From Gammaproteobacteria bacterium (GTDB lineage Bacteria > Pseudomonadota > Gammaproteobacteria > Arenicellales > Arenicellaceae): 5,939 bases of DNA. Positions within the stretch are counted from its first letter, which is position 1; each line of letters starts with the position of its first letter. Made by a program: the position numbers and the translations under genes. The notes beneath the pieces were generated by a model. It made no database searches and was not told where the DNA came from. It worked only from the letters and a program-made list of their open reading frames with translations. The DNA lies in contig DNHK01000073.1 of assembly GCA_003485905.1 (NCBI GenBank), forward strand, positions 1-5,939, read 5' to 3'. This document shows, one piece after another, positions 1-5,939 of the stretch.

Positions 1-85
1 GGTCGTCTTCCGCGGATAGCGCGCTTTGGCTGAGAATGCATCCAAGCCCGAAGGCAAAGCGCGCGATGTTTGTTAAAAGAGGCAT
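1..85 (-). CDS. N-terminal fragment of an exported protein (cut by window edge)
   Basis: Reading the minus strand from the ATG at 85-83 gives 28 complete codons with no stop before the window ends. The peptide starts MPLLTNIAR and continues with a hydrophobic stretch (FAFGLGCIL) that ends in SQSALSA followed by EDD. This is a textbook Sec signal peptide: one Arg near the N-terminus, a short hydrophobic core, and an A-x-A-like site with cleavage expected after residue 25. The Cys at residue 16 lacks a lipobox context (GLG before it), so a lipoprotein is unlikely. It lies 156 bases downstream of the 237-residue secreted protein on the same strand, with a probable terminator between them, so it may be a separate unit or be reached by read-through. 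There is no clear Shine-Dalgarno sequence. The mature protein is outside the window, so no function can be given. Confidence 0.6.
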   Translation of the reverse strand, partial: MPLLTNIARFAFGLGCILSQSALSAEDD

Positions 86-165
86 GCCACAAGTTAGCTT
101 AATACACCCGCCGCCGCAATGGGTCTTTTTGAGTCGGGACTGTGGTTTTTGGCAGGTTCTCGATA

Positions 166-181
166 AGGCCGAAAACGGCTT
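166..181 (-). other. Short GC hairpin in the leader of the truncated gene
   Basis: AGGCCG and CGGCTT pair around an AAAA loop (TTTT on the minus strand): four G-C pairs, one G-U and one A-T. No T-run follows on either strand, so this is not a convincing terminator. It lies in the presumed untranslated leader, about 80 bases before the start codon at 85. It could be a leader structure or chance. Confidence 0.2.
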
Positions 182-190
182 GCTAGGCAC

Positions 191-219
191 CTTATACACG
201 TAATCAGGAAGAGCCTAAA
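191..219 (-). promoter_or_regulatory. Weak candidate promoter for the truncated exported-protein gene
   Basis: On the minus strand, TATAAG (196-191) could serve as a -10 box, with TTTAGG (219-214) 17 bases upstream as a poor -35 match (3 of 6). The -10 sits in the context ACGTGTATAAG. A similar context, ACACGTATAAA, occurs ahead of the large minus-strand gene at 4378-4386. Its position just after the probable terminator and about 105 bases before the start codon at 85 is sensible for a new transcription unit, but the box matches alone are weak. Confidence 0.2.
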
Positions 220-245
220 AGTAAATAGGACCGGAGCCGTCCTAT
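214..245 (-). terminator. Probable intrinsic terminator overlapping the stop codon
   Basis: ATAGGAC (225-231) and GTCCTAT (239-245) form a perfect 7-bp stem around a 7-base loop. Read on the minus strand, the stem is followed by TTACTTTTAGG, an interrupted T-rich tract. The upstream arm contains the TAG stop codon (244-242) of the 237-residue gene, so ribosomes finishing translation would cover it. The stem has only three G-C pairs and the T-tract is broken, so termination may be partial. Confidence 0.4.
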
Positions 246-955
246 GGGCGATCATTCAGGAGAAAGTAGTCCACCCTAGGCTCCCCGCTAAGGTCTTCTA
301 AGTCCGTACCATATGCCAGGTCCATGCCATCGCGAGTTACAGTAGCAATACCAGTAACTCGAGCATTCGGTAAAACTCCGACCGGTTTGTCGAAAAAAGG
401 GACCCAATTGCCCTCTTTCTGGTAAGCCGCAACAATGCCTACGACAGGGCGAGGCCCCGGTGGTACAACAGAAACAATATCTGCGGCATAAGGCTTTGTT
501 TTAATTGGAGTCGTGCCGATCCGAGTCGCAATAGCCACTGGTAATAAATTAATAATTCTAAAGGTTCCACCGGGGAATGCCTTTGCGCTATCATCAAAAA
601 GTCCTAAGCGCCAGACTTGTGCTTGATTGTGAATCACCCCTAGAGCTTTCCGTAAAGAACCTGGATCAGCCTCAGCAATAGTTTCATAAACTAATCGATC
701 CTCAATGAGCGTCTGACGAAAAATGCGCACTTTCCCTTCCGACAGTCGCACATTAAAGGGCTCGCTAACCTCGTAAGGAGGTAAATTAGTTTCTGTGTAA
801 TCTCCCTCGGCATTGAGATAATACAGATCCTTTAGGCCTTTTTCTACTGCAATGAAACGAACTTCAATTGCCTGTACCGCCTGAATACAGATACCCAAAA
901 TAAAAAATAATATAGTAGAGCTTTTCATGCTCCATTTTAGGTGTGAATAATTCAT
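242..955 (-). CDS. Small secreted protein of unknown function, coupled to the cassette-A-like gene
   Basis: A 237-residue exported protein that I cannot assign to a functional family. Residues about 10-29 form a signal peptide: MKSST, then the hydrophobic ILFFILGICI, with AVQA as the likely cleavage site. The mature part is rich in alternating hydrophobic residues and looks mostly beta-stranded. Visible stretches are EKGLKDLYYLNAEGDY (38-53) and a central AFPGGTFRIINLLPVAI (126-142), where an FPGG turn precedes a strand. No catalytic motif is visible. The first ATG (955-953) overlaps the upstream stop as ATGA, pointing to translational coupling. Met10 (928-926) is an alternative start that would give a more usual signal peptide, and GGAG lies only one base before it, which is too close for a good Shine-Dalgarno. 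A role as periplasmic or surface partner of the large upstream protein is inferred from the overlap only. The gene ends at a probable terminator. Confidence 0.82.
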   Translation of the reverse strand: MNYSHLKWSMKSSTILFFILGICIQAVQAIEVRFIAVEKGLKDLYYLNAEGDYTETNLPPYEVSEPFNVRLSEGKVRIFRQTLIEDRLVYETIAEADPGSLRKALGVIHNQAQVWRLGLFDDSAKAFPGGTFRIINLLPVAIATRIGTTPIKTKPYAADIVSVVPPGPRPVVGIVAAYQKEGNWVPFFDKPVGVLPNARVTGIATVTRDGMDLAYGTDLEDLSGEPRVDYFLLNDRP

Positions 956-3900
956 AATTCTGCCGCAGTAAGGTAGCGCAGGCTAATAATCTTGTAACGA
1001 CGTCCCATCAACTGATTCGTGGTACCCTGCAAATCATCTGTAACCACACTGGGCCGATCTTGTGCGGAATCAACATACTCAGGAATACGTTGAACCACTA
1101 ATTCGCAATAAGACTCGGCAGTATCCTGACTATCGAACGCATTGCTGGCACTCCCATAACTACGCACCAGAAAAGTGTCTGATCGTACTGACATCGCGGG
1201 AGCCAGTGACTGCAGCAAATCTCCCTGAAGAACCCACCCTGGGATTCCTGCTGTCGTTGCCGCTGGAGCTAGGAGTGAACCGTCAGCATCAATTATTTTT
1301 CCCCCTCCAAGGTTCTGGGTTTCCTGATAATCAAATAAATCTTTACCAGTCGCCTTGGCTTCATCCAGTGCTAAACTTGGTTTAAGTGTAAAGTATTCGA
1401 AATTTTGGGTCCGGTCTAGCGCTGACTGCAAGGCGCCAGAGCTTCTGGTATCATATCCATTCGTCTCAGCGTTCATTAAGTCTCTATTAACAAAATCCGC
1501 CATACTAAGAAATGGCCCCCTCAGCTTCACTTCTTCGACAATAGCTCTCGCAAGATCATTGAGAGCCGATTCTTGAATGTGCCGCCAACCTGTCCAAAAG
1601 CGTCCCAAATCATTTGTTGAGCCATCTACATATTCTTCAATTTGATAGAGGCTACGTGGAAATACACCATAGGCATCTGCAGAATCAAGTCCTCCAAATG
1701 CGACGCCTCTAAAACTACTAAGAAAAGCGTGCCATGCTTCTACGGATGTTGAATTCACATTAAACCCCCCATCAATATAAAAGTCTTCAGCCACCTTCGT
1801 CGTGCTAACATTTTGAAAGCTTGTACCATCGAGTGGCTCAAATGGCGCTAATCGGGTGTTAGTGAGGCTTTCGATATTACCAGATAATGGCACCGAGGAA
1901 AATAAATAACGATCAAATAGTATGTCATTAATTACATACGAAAGGTCTAAGAAAGAATTAGTCCCAACTGCTTGATAGAATTTATCACGAGGGACGAATG
2001 GAGTCACATAACTATTGCCAACAGTATAGGCTGGTGCGTAAGCCGTTTCTACATTTACGAGTAGGTCACTCGTTAAATCCTCCTGCCAATCGGAAGGAGT
2101 ATCAGCATAACCGCCCGCATTAAAATGTTGCAACTGTCCAATTGATGACATCCCCGACTCGGCATCGCTACGCGGCAGGTCAAACAATACAGTCTTGCGG
2201 GAATCTACCGGATCCTTAGAGTACGCGACAAAGCCCGCTCCCCAAGGGAATGAAGATGGATCGCTTCCAAGAGTATTCGTATCGGATATTGTGTGAGAAA
2301 ACTGCGCACCAAAAGTAATGAAGTATGTGCGATAATTGGCTGAAGCTAATGACGTCTGCTTCATCTTTACCTGTTGTGGGCTACGGAAGTTTAGATCAGT
2401 CAACCACCCGCCGTTATTAGTTGAATATGTATTAGCTACTGGTTCACTAATACCTCCGTTTAAAAACAACATAAAAGAACTCGCACCCGGTGAATTGTTA
2501 TTCTTTTTCCAATCAGTATTGATAGGATTACTTTTCGTAGCGTGCCAACTGCGCGAATACACATCTTGCGGCAAATCATTGATCAACCAATGCCCGAGAT
2601 GCTGTGTGCTAGGACCGTCGTTAAATCCCGCGGGTCCTATGGTTTGGACAAGCTTTTCTTGGGCATCATCAGGTAGCGTAGTGCGCACCCACGTCCCACC
2701 ACCGGTCGATAATTTCCAATTAAGTGGTTTTACACGAGTGCCATCTTCGAGCAGAGTGCCGTTAAGGGTTTGCGGGTTTCCATTAGGCACTAAGCGGATC
2801 GAAGAAAAACCAGCGTCCCAACCTTCCTCAAAAAGAAATTCTTGTTCAGTATTCGCACCCAAAATTTGATTACCTCCAAACTGTAACTGACAGTCATAAT
2901 CCGTTGTATAATTTGAACTGTTAAAAGTATAGCCATATGCAGAATCGTTATCATAACTGAGCGTAAAGATCTTTGCTTCTCCAGGTTTCAATGAAACCGA
3001 TGGCACAGTAAATACCATATGTTTAAATATATCTTTTAACAATATCCGTGGATACAATGGTTCCAGATCATCCGTTTCTATTTCTACACGAGTATATTTC
3101 GATTGTAAACGAATACGATAATCTTCCACCTCTAAAGTCACATTGTATGGATTTGCCAGAACGAACCAAGGGCGTAGGTGGTGATTTACCTGGTATTCCC
3201 TATCGGCTGGGGCTTGTGTTGAGTTGGTGTAATTGCTATCAAGTAATACTGCGAAATTAATACTTAGCATAGTTAGGATTGGAAATACCCCATGGCTCTC
3301 TTTTGTTTGAGCCCTTGCACTAATGGAGGAGGTACCTGTCTCTTTTGCCAAATCATGATAGGACGCTAATTGCTCCCATGTGATGCGATTGTAGGCATCT
3401 GGTATCACCAAGCTCCCATACTTTTCATCATCCAGGTCTTTAATATTTTGAAATATTGATCCCGCGTTAACCCCTTTATTCAAAATGTAAGTCAGATCCT
3501 CTTTTAAGCCTCCCCTTTGCACATCCACTAGCAGCGATTGGCTGTAAGTGGTGAGGTCATGCGAGTGAGCTTTGAGGTTAGACACAGAAGAGGAAAGTTG
3601 CTCCGCATTGATCGCCTTGGATAGATCACTGCGAAAATTGGGGCTATCCACATATGAATACGTTGTGCCAATTGAATCCAATGCTTCCACCCCACTCCGT
3701 GTCGCCGTGCGAAGGCGCGCTGTAGAATCACCTGCAATTAAGTTCTCGTCTTCGACTAGGGTCAGCTTTGCCTTGACGCCCTCATCGCCGACCCACCATG
3801 CGTATTCTCCAGTATTTTCGTTGTTCTGCCCCGTAATAGGCACTGGCTCTGCGCGAACCGCTTCGGCTAAAAAGTTTCCATTACTAGTTTTCTCAGAAAC

Positions 3901-4296
3901 TAAAATCGGCCATTCCGAATCGGTAGCTTCTGCTTCATTAAATGGCGCTTGTTGTGACTTGGAGACTAACCAACTAATCGGATCCTCACCTGCTGCTGCC
4001 GTGGCATCCCAAACCGCTGTATGTTGTTTTTTAGAGTCCACGGTTGTATCGATTAACTCACCCGTTCCCGTCACCCGCTGATCGGGCCCTGTGTAGCGCT
4101 GTAAGTCCCCCAGCGCGATCATTGCCCCGAGCTGGGCATTCATGCGTGCCTCAAGCTGAGCAAGCTGAATATTCGAACTCTGCGTTTCGACCCGCACCAG
4201 CGTGGTGATGCTCAGAATTAGCAGTAGTACGAAGGCCATCAGGGACAGCGCGATAACCAGCGCAAAACCATGAGTTGGTGCAGAACGATTTTTCAT
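952..4296 (-). CDS. Verru_Chthon cassette protein A-like, large pilin/GspK-like exported protein
   Basis: This 1114-residue protein has a short basic head and then G10-FALVIALSLMAF, a hydrophobic helix to about residue 34, like minor pilins (PilX) and pseudopilin GspK. Cleavage is expected after Gly10; mature position 5 is Ile, not the Glu of major pilins. Blocks I recognise from the Verru_Chthon cassette A family follow: ALGDLQRYTGPDQRVT (61-76), YAWWVGDEGVKAK (165-177), RGPFLSMADFVNR (926-938), RSDTFLVRSYG (1038-1048), VVQRIPEY (1067-1074), and a closing GRRYKIISLRYLTAAEL. The middle, about 230-900, is beta-rich, Asn/Ser/Thr-rich and without recognised domains. The family's function is unknown; an envelope or secretion role is inferred from the N-terminus. 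The start is secure because an in-frame TAA (4299-4297) directly precedes the ATG. No Shine-Dalgarno is visible. The stop overlaps the next gene by 4 bases. Cassette proteins B, C and D are not in the window. Confidence 0.86.
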   Translation of the reverse strand: MKNRSAPTHGFALVIALSLMAFVLLLILSITTLVRVETQSSNIQLAQLEARMNAQLGAMIALGDLQRYTGPDQRVTGTGELIDTTVDSKKQHTAVWDATAAAGEDPISWLVSKSQQAPFNEAEATDSEWPILVSEKTSNGNFLAEAVRAEPVPITGQNNENTGEYAWWVGDEGVKAKLTLVEDENLIAGDSTARLRTATRSGVEALDSIGTTYSYVDSPNFRSDLSKAINAEQLSSSVSNLKAHSHDLTTYSQSLLVDVQRGGLKEDLTYILNKGVNAGSIFQNIKDLDDEKYGSLVIPDAYNRITWEQLASYHDLAKETGTSSISARAQTKESHGVFPILTMLSINFAVLLDSNYTNSTQAPADREYQVNHHLRPWFVLANPYNVTLEVEDYRIRLQSKYTRVEIETDDLEPLYPRILLKDIFKHMVFTVPSVSLKPGEAKIFTLSYDNDSAYGYTFNSSNYTTDYDCQLQFGGNQILGANTEQEFLFEEGWDAGFSSIRLVPNGNPQTLNGTLLEDGTRVKPLNWKLSTGGGTWVRTTLPDDAQEKLVQTIGPAGFNDGPSTQHLGHWLINDLPQDVYSRSWHATKSNPINTDWKKNNNSPGASSFMLFLNGGISEPVANTYSTNNGGWLTDLNFRSPQQVKMKQTSLASANYRTYFITFGAQFSHTISDTNTLGSDPSSFPWGAGFVAYSKDPVDSRKTVLFDLPRSDAESGMSSIGQLQHFNAGGYADTPSDWQEDLTSDLLVNVETAYAPAYTVGNSYVTPFVPRDKFYQAVGTNSFLDLSYVINDILFDRYLFSSVPLSGNIESLTNTRLAPFEPLDGTSFQNVSTTKVAEDFYIDGGFNVNSTSVEAWHAFLSSFRGVAFGGLDSADAYGVFPRSLYQIEEYVDGSTNDLGRFWTGWRHIQESALNDLARAIVEEVKLRGPFLSMADFVNRDLMNAETNGYDTRSSGALQSALDRTQNFEYFTLKPSLALDEAKATGKDLFDYQETQNLGGGKIIDADGSLLAPAATTAGIPGWVLQGDLLQSLAPAMSVRSDTFLVRSYGSASNAFDSQDTAESYCELVVQRIPEYVDSAQDRPSVVTDDLQGTTNQLMGRRYKIISLRYLTAAEL

Positions 4297-4377
4297 TTAG
4301 CGAAAGGGGACAAATGGGGCGTCGGATACGGAGCAAAACAAAGGATGACGCGAAATGACAGAGATTTAACAAATTAC

Positions 4378-4391
4378 TTTATACGTGTAAA
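4378..4391. promoter_or_regulatory. 14-bp near-palindrome, candidate operator and -10 region
   Basis: TTTATACGTGTAAA is an inverted repeat with six of seven base pairs symmetric around a central CG step. On the minus strand it contains TATAAA, the best -10 candidate for the large cassette-A-like gene, about 80 bases before its start. A protein bound here would directly affect that promoter. Whether the neighbouring regulator binds it is unknown; AraC-type domains more often use direct repeats. Confidence 0.3.
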
Positions 4392-4517
4392 TATAAATAG
4401 TACCGATGGCTAAATTGCAGAAAACGTGGATTTTAGTAAAAATTGACTGCTTTTTATATACTCACAAATGACTTAAAAATACAAATTAATGAAATTCACA
4501 AGAATCAGGATCCATAG

Positions 4518-4546
4518 TTGCCAAACAATCAGTTTCATTTTATGTT
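4518..4546 (+). promoter_or_regulatory. Candidate sigma-70-type promoter of the regulator gene
   Basis: TTGCCA (4518-4523, 5 of 6 match to the -35 consensus) and TATGTT (4541-4546, 4 of 6 match to the -10) are separated by exactly 17 bases. Transcription would start near 4553, giving a leader of about 85 bases that contains the repeat cluster at 4570-4598. Verrucomicrobial promoter consensus is not well known to me, so this rests on the general bacterial pattern. Confidence 0.4.
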
Positions 4547-4569
4547 ATTTACGGTTCAATTTTACCTCT

Positions 4570-4598
4570 TAGATAAACTCACTATCTAGATTAAACTA
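4570..4598. repeat. Overlapping inverted and direct repeats, candidate autoregulatory site
   Basis: TAGATA (4570-4575) and TATCTA (4583-4588) form an exact 6-bp inverted repeat with a 7-base gap. The same stretch also reads as a direct repeat: TAGATAAACTC (4570-4580) and TAGATTAAACTA (4587-4598), spaced 17-18 bp, close to two helical turns less a few bases. ATCTAGAT (4584-4591) is itself an 8-bp palindrome. The site lies 40-70 bases before the regulator's ATG, just after its candidate promoter. Direct repeats are the usual target of AraC-type DNA-binding domains, so autoregulation is plausible. Confidence 0.3.
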
Positions 4599-4637
4599 CA
4601 GTTGTTTCTTGGCCCCCTTAGAAAAACGGCTTAGCCC

Positions 4638-5792
4638 ATGTTACGACGTAAACACATCCTGCTGCTGCTTGAATGGTATGACTACCGCATCCACCGAGGA
4701 GTCGCTCAAATTGCGCGTGAAAACGGTTGGCAACTGAATTGCCCGAAGAGCTTTACCCACAACGAGGGCATTCTAAACAATTGGCAAGGAGACGGCTGTA
4801 TTGCTCTGCTGCAATGCACACAAACACTCGAATATTTTCGCACACACAAAATTCCCTTGGTCGACCTCGGGCTCGGCGACCACAATCTATCGATTCCCAG
4901 GGTCGTGACTGACAATGAAGCAATCGGCCGACTAGCTGCCGAACATTTCAGGGACCATGGTTATAAACAGGTCTTTGCCTTAACGGCCGATGGAATCAAA
5001 ATGTATGAGGAGCGTCTGCAAGCGTTTATCAACCACATGGAAGCGGATGGCGGCAAAGTCACCGTGTTTGATTCCGCGGGTAGGACTGAAAGCAAAGTAA
5101 TTCAGGAATTGCATGACCTCGCTCAAGCGCAGGGCCGTAAAATGGAAGAACTCTCGGTGGGTTTCTTTGCTTTCCAAGATACCGCGGCAGCTGAGATGAT
5201 CTCTATATGCCTCAAAAACAATCTGCGCGTGCCAGAAAACATCGCGGTGCTGGGGGTCGACAATGATGATTTAGTCAACCAAGGTCTGAGCGTCGGACTC
5301 AGTAGTGTTGATAGCGACCAGGAAGGACTCGGCCTGACCGCCGCAAGAACATTGCAAAAATTACTGGATTCTAACTCTAGTAGAAGCTCCGATTCCATCC
5401 TACGTCACCCGCCAAGCGGTGTCGTCTCACGGCTCAGTACAGATTGCTACGCAGTCGCAAACCCATTAGTAGCTAATGCACTGCACTGGATCAAAGATAA
5501 TTTCTATCATGGTATACAGGCAACGGATGTCGCAGAGGCCATGGGCGTCACTCAGCAAGGTCTGCAAAAGGCATTTGCCAACTGCTACAGTAAATCACCT
5601 GGGCAAGAAATACGCCATCAACGCACGCATGCGGTGGCACACTTGCTGCAAACGACAGAGGCCAACTTGGATGAAATCGCTAAAAACTGTGGCTACTACT
5701 CAGTCAATTCTTTGATCAATAGCTTTCGGGCTGAACATGGGACGACCCCGGGAAATTATCGCAAACGCCTTAAATTGCCATCGAATGCTTGA
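4638..5792 (+). CDS. XylR-type transcriptional regulator (LacI-like sensor plus AraC DNA-binding domain)
   Basis: At 384 residues this is near the size of E. coli XylR (about 390) and has the same layout. Residues 1-265 are a LacI/periplasmic-binding-like sensor without a LacI N-terminal helix-turn-helix. Its marks are YRIHRGVAQIARENGW (16-31), GRLAAEHFRDHGY (97-109), AVLGVDNDDLVNQ (203-215) and LSSVDSDQEGLG (221-232). The linker PPSGVVSRLSTD (258-269) is typical of XylR-like proteins. Residues 277-379 are an AraC domain with two helix-turn-helix units: ATDVAEAMGVTQQGLQKAF (295-313) and LDEIAKNCGYYSVNSLINSF (344-363), then GTTPGNYRKRL. It acts in the cytoplasm, probably binding a sugar and activating transcription; the ligand cannot be read from sequence. 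The start is fixed by an in-frame TAG at 4632-4634, and no Shine-Dalgarno is visible. Divergent from the cassette-A-like gene, its likely target. Confidence 0.93.
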   Translation: MLRRKHILLLLEWYDYRIHRGVAQIARENGWQLNCPKSFTHNEGILNNWQGDGCIALLQCTQTLEYFRTHKIPLVDLGLGDHNLSIPRVVTDNEAIGRLAAEHFRDHGYKQVFALTADGIKMYEERLQAFINHMEADGGKVTVFDSAGRTESKVIQELHDLAQAQGRKMEELSVGFFAFQDTAAAEMISICLKNNLRVPENIAVLGVDNDDLVNQGLSVGLSSVDSDQEGLGLTAARTLQKLLDSNSSRSSDSILRHPPSGVVSRLSTDCYAVANPLVANALHWIKDNFYHGIQATDVAEAMGVTQQGLQKAFANCYSKSPGQEIRHQRTHAVAHLLQTTEANLDEIAKNCGYYSVNSLINSFRAEHGTTPGNYRKRLKLPSNA

Positions 5793-5939
5793 GCCATTCA
5801 CCCTGAGGAATAAAGCAGCCATTGGACCTTAAGCCTTGTCCTACAAAGCACAGACTAGCAGCGGCAACAGCTGAATGGTGGAGATACCTACGAATGAGGG
5901 ACGTCTGCCTATGGGTTTTTAATCACCCTCCAAAAAGCG

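Larger units (their letters stand above)
4297..4637. promoter_or_regulatory. AT-rich divergent control region between the cassette gene and the regulator
   Basis: These 341 bases separate two divergent genes and hold no supportable coding sequence. The stretch 4360-4600 is strikingly AT-rich compared with the flanking genes. It contains a 14-bp near-palindrome (4378-4391), a reasonable plus-strand promoter (4518-4546), and a cluster of inverted and direct repeats (4570-4598) near the regulator start. The minus-strand promoter is not clear: TATAAA (4383-4378) is the best -10, but its -35 matches poorly, which would fit a promoter that needs an activator. Divergent placement of an AraC/LacI-type regulator and its target is a common arrangement, so control of both genes from here is likely but inferred. 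Confidence 0.6.

Noticed and set aside
3572..4081. A 169-codon open frame on the plus strand opposite the large minus-strand gene, and similar plus-strand frames at 2336-2869 and 1062-1385.
   Set aside because: They lie wholly within a gene whose conserved blocks span both ends, their proteins show no recognisable motif or protein-like segment order, and no promoter or ribosome site precedes them. They are antisense shadows.
4151..4372. A 73-codon minus-strand frame that starts upstream of the large gene and overlaps its N-terminus in another frame.
   Set aside because: The overlapped region encodes the clear pilin-like N-terminus. The alternative product has no signal peptide or motif and stops within the larger gene.
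4443..4471. TTGACT at 4443-4448 as a -35 box on the plus strand.
   Set aside because: The -35 match is good, but the 17-base spacing falls on AAATGA, a poor -10, and the good TATACT (4457-4462) is only 8 bases away. The pair at 4518-4546 is better.
5783..5799. A hairpin GAATG/CATTC spanning the regulator's stop codon, considered as a terminator.
   Set aside because: The stem is only 5 bp with two G-C pairs and no T-run follows. Two other weak dyads downstream (GGAC/GTCC at 5824-5841, GGGT/ACCC at 5913-5929) also lack the shape of a terminator.
5894..5939. A plus-strand ATG with GGAG ten bases upstream and an open frame of 15 codons to the window edge.
   Set aside because: The peptide (MRDVCLWVFNHPPKS) shows no recognisable N-terminal pattern and is too short to separate from chance. 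It could be a real start only if the frame continues beyond the window.
1..5939. Searched for CRISPR repeats, tRNA or rRNA genes, transposase genes and insertion-sequence ends.
   Set aside because: No repeated spacer-like array, no tRNA-like cloverleaf, no rRNA sequence and no transposase motif were seen by eye.

Overview
The window most likely comes from a verrucomicrobial genome, probably of the marine Opitutae/Puniceicoccales type. The main evidence is the long minus-strand gene, which carries the sequence signature of the Verru_Chthon cassette protein A family, a large exported pilin-like family that I know only from Verrucomicrobia. None of the four gene starts has a clear Shine-Dalgarno sequence. 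A XylR-type sugar-responsive regulator beside exported proteins is also common in this group. The assignment rests on protein signatures alone; no rRNA or other marker gene is present.

Layout. Positions 1-85 (minus) hold the first 28 codons of a protein with a clean signal peptide, cut off by the window edge. Positions 86-241 are non-coding, with a probable terminator that overlaps the preceding stop codon and a weak candidate promoter for the truncated gene. Positions 242-955 (minus) encode a 237-residue secreted protein of unknown function. It overlaps by 4 bases (ATGA) the 1114-residue cassette-A protein at 952-4296 (minus). Positions 4297-4637 are an AT-rich divergent control region. Positions 4638-5792 (plus) encode a 384-residue regulator with a LacI/periplasmic-binding-like sensor and a C-terminal AraC-type DNA-binding domain. 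Positions 5793-5939 show no supportable gene.

How it may work together (inference). The regulator probably senses a sugar, as E. coli XylR senses xylose, and may control the divergent minus-strand unit. That unit would put a large, membrane-anchored, GspK/PilX-like protein and a small exported partner in the cell envelope. No prepilin peptidase, assembly ATPase, or cassette proteins B, C or D lie in the window, so the machinery that would process or assemble the large protein must be elsewhere. The most unusual point is this apparently orphan cassette-A gene paired with a small secreted protein and faced by a sugar-type regulator.
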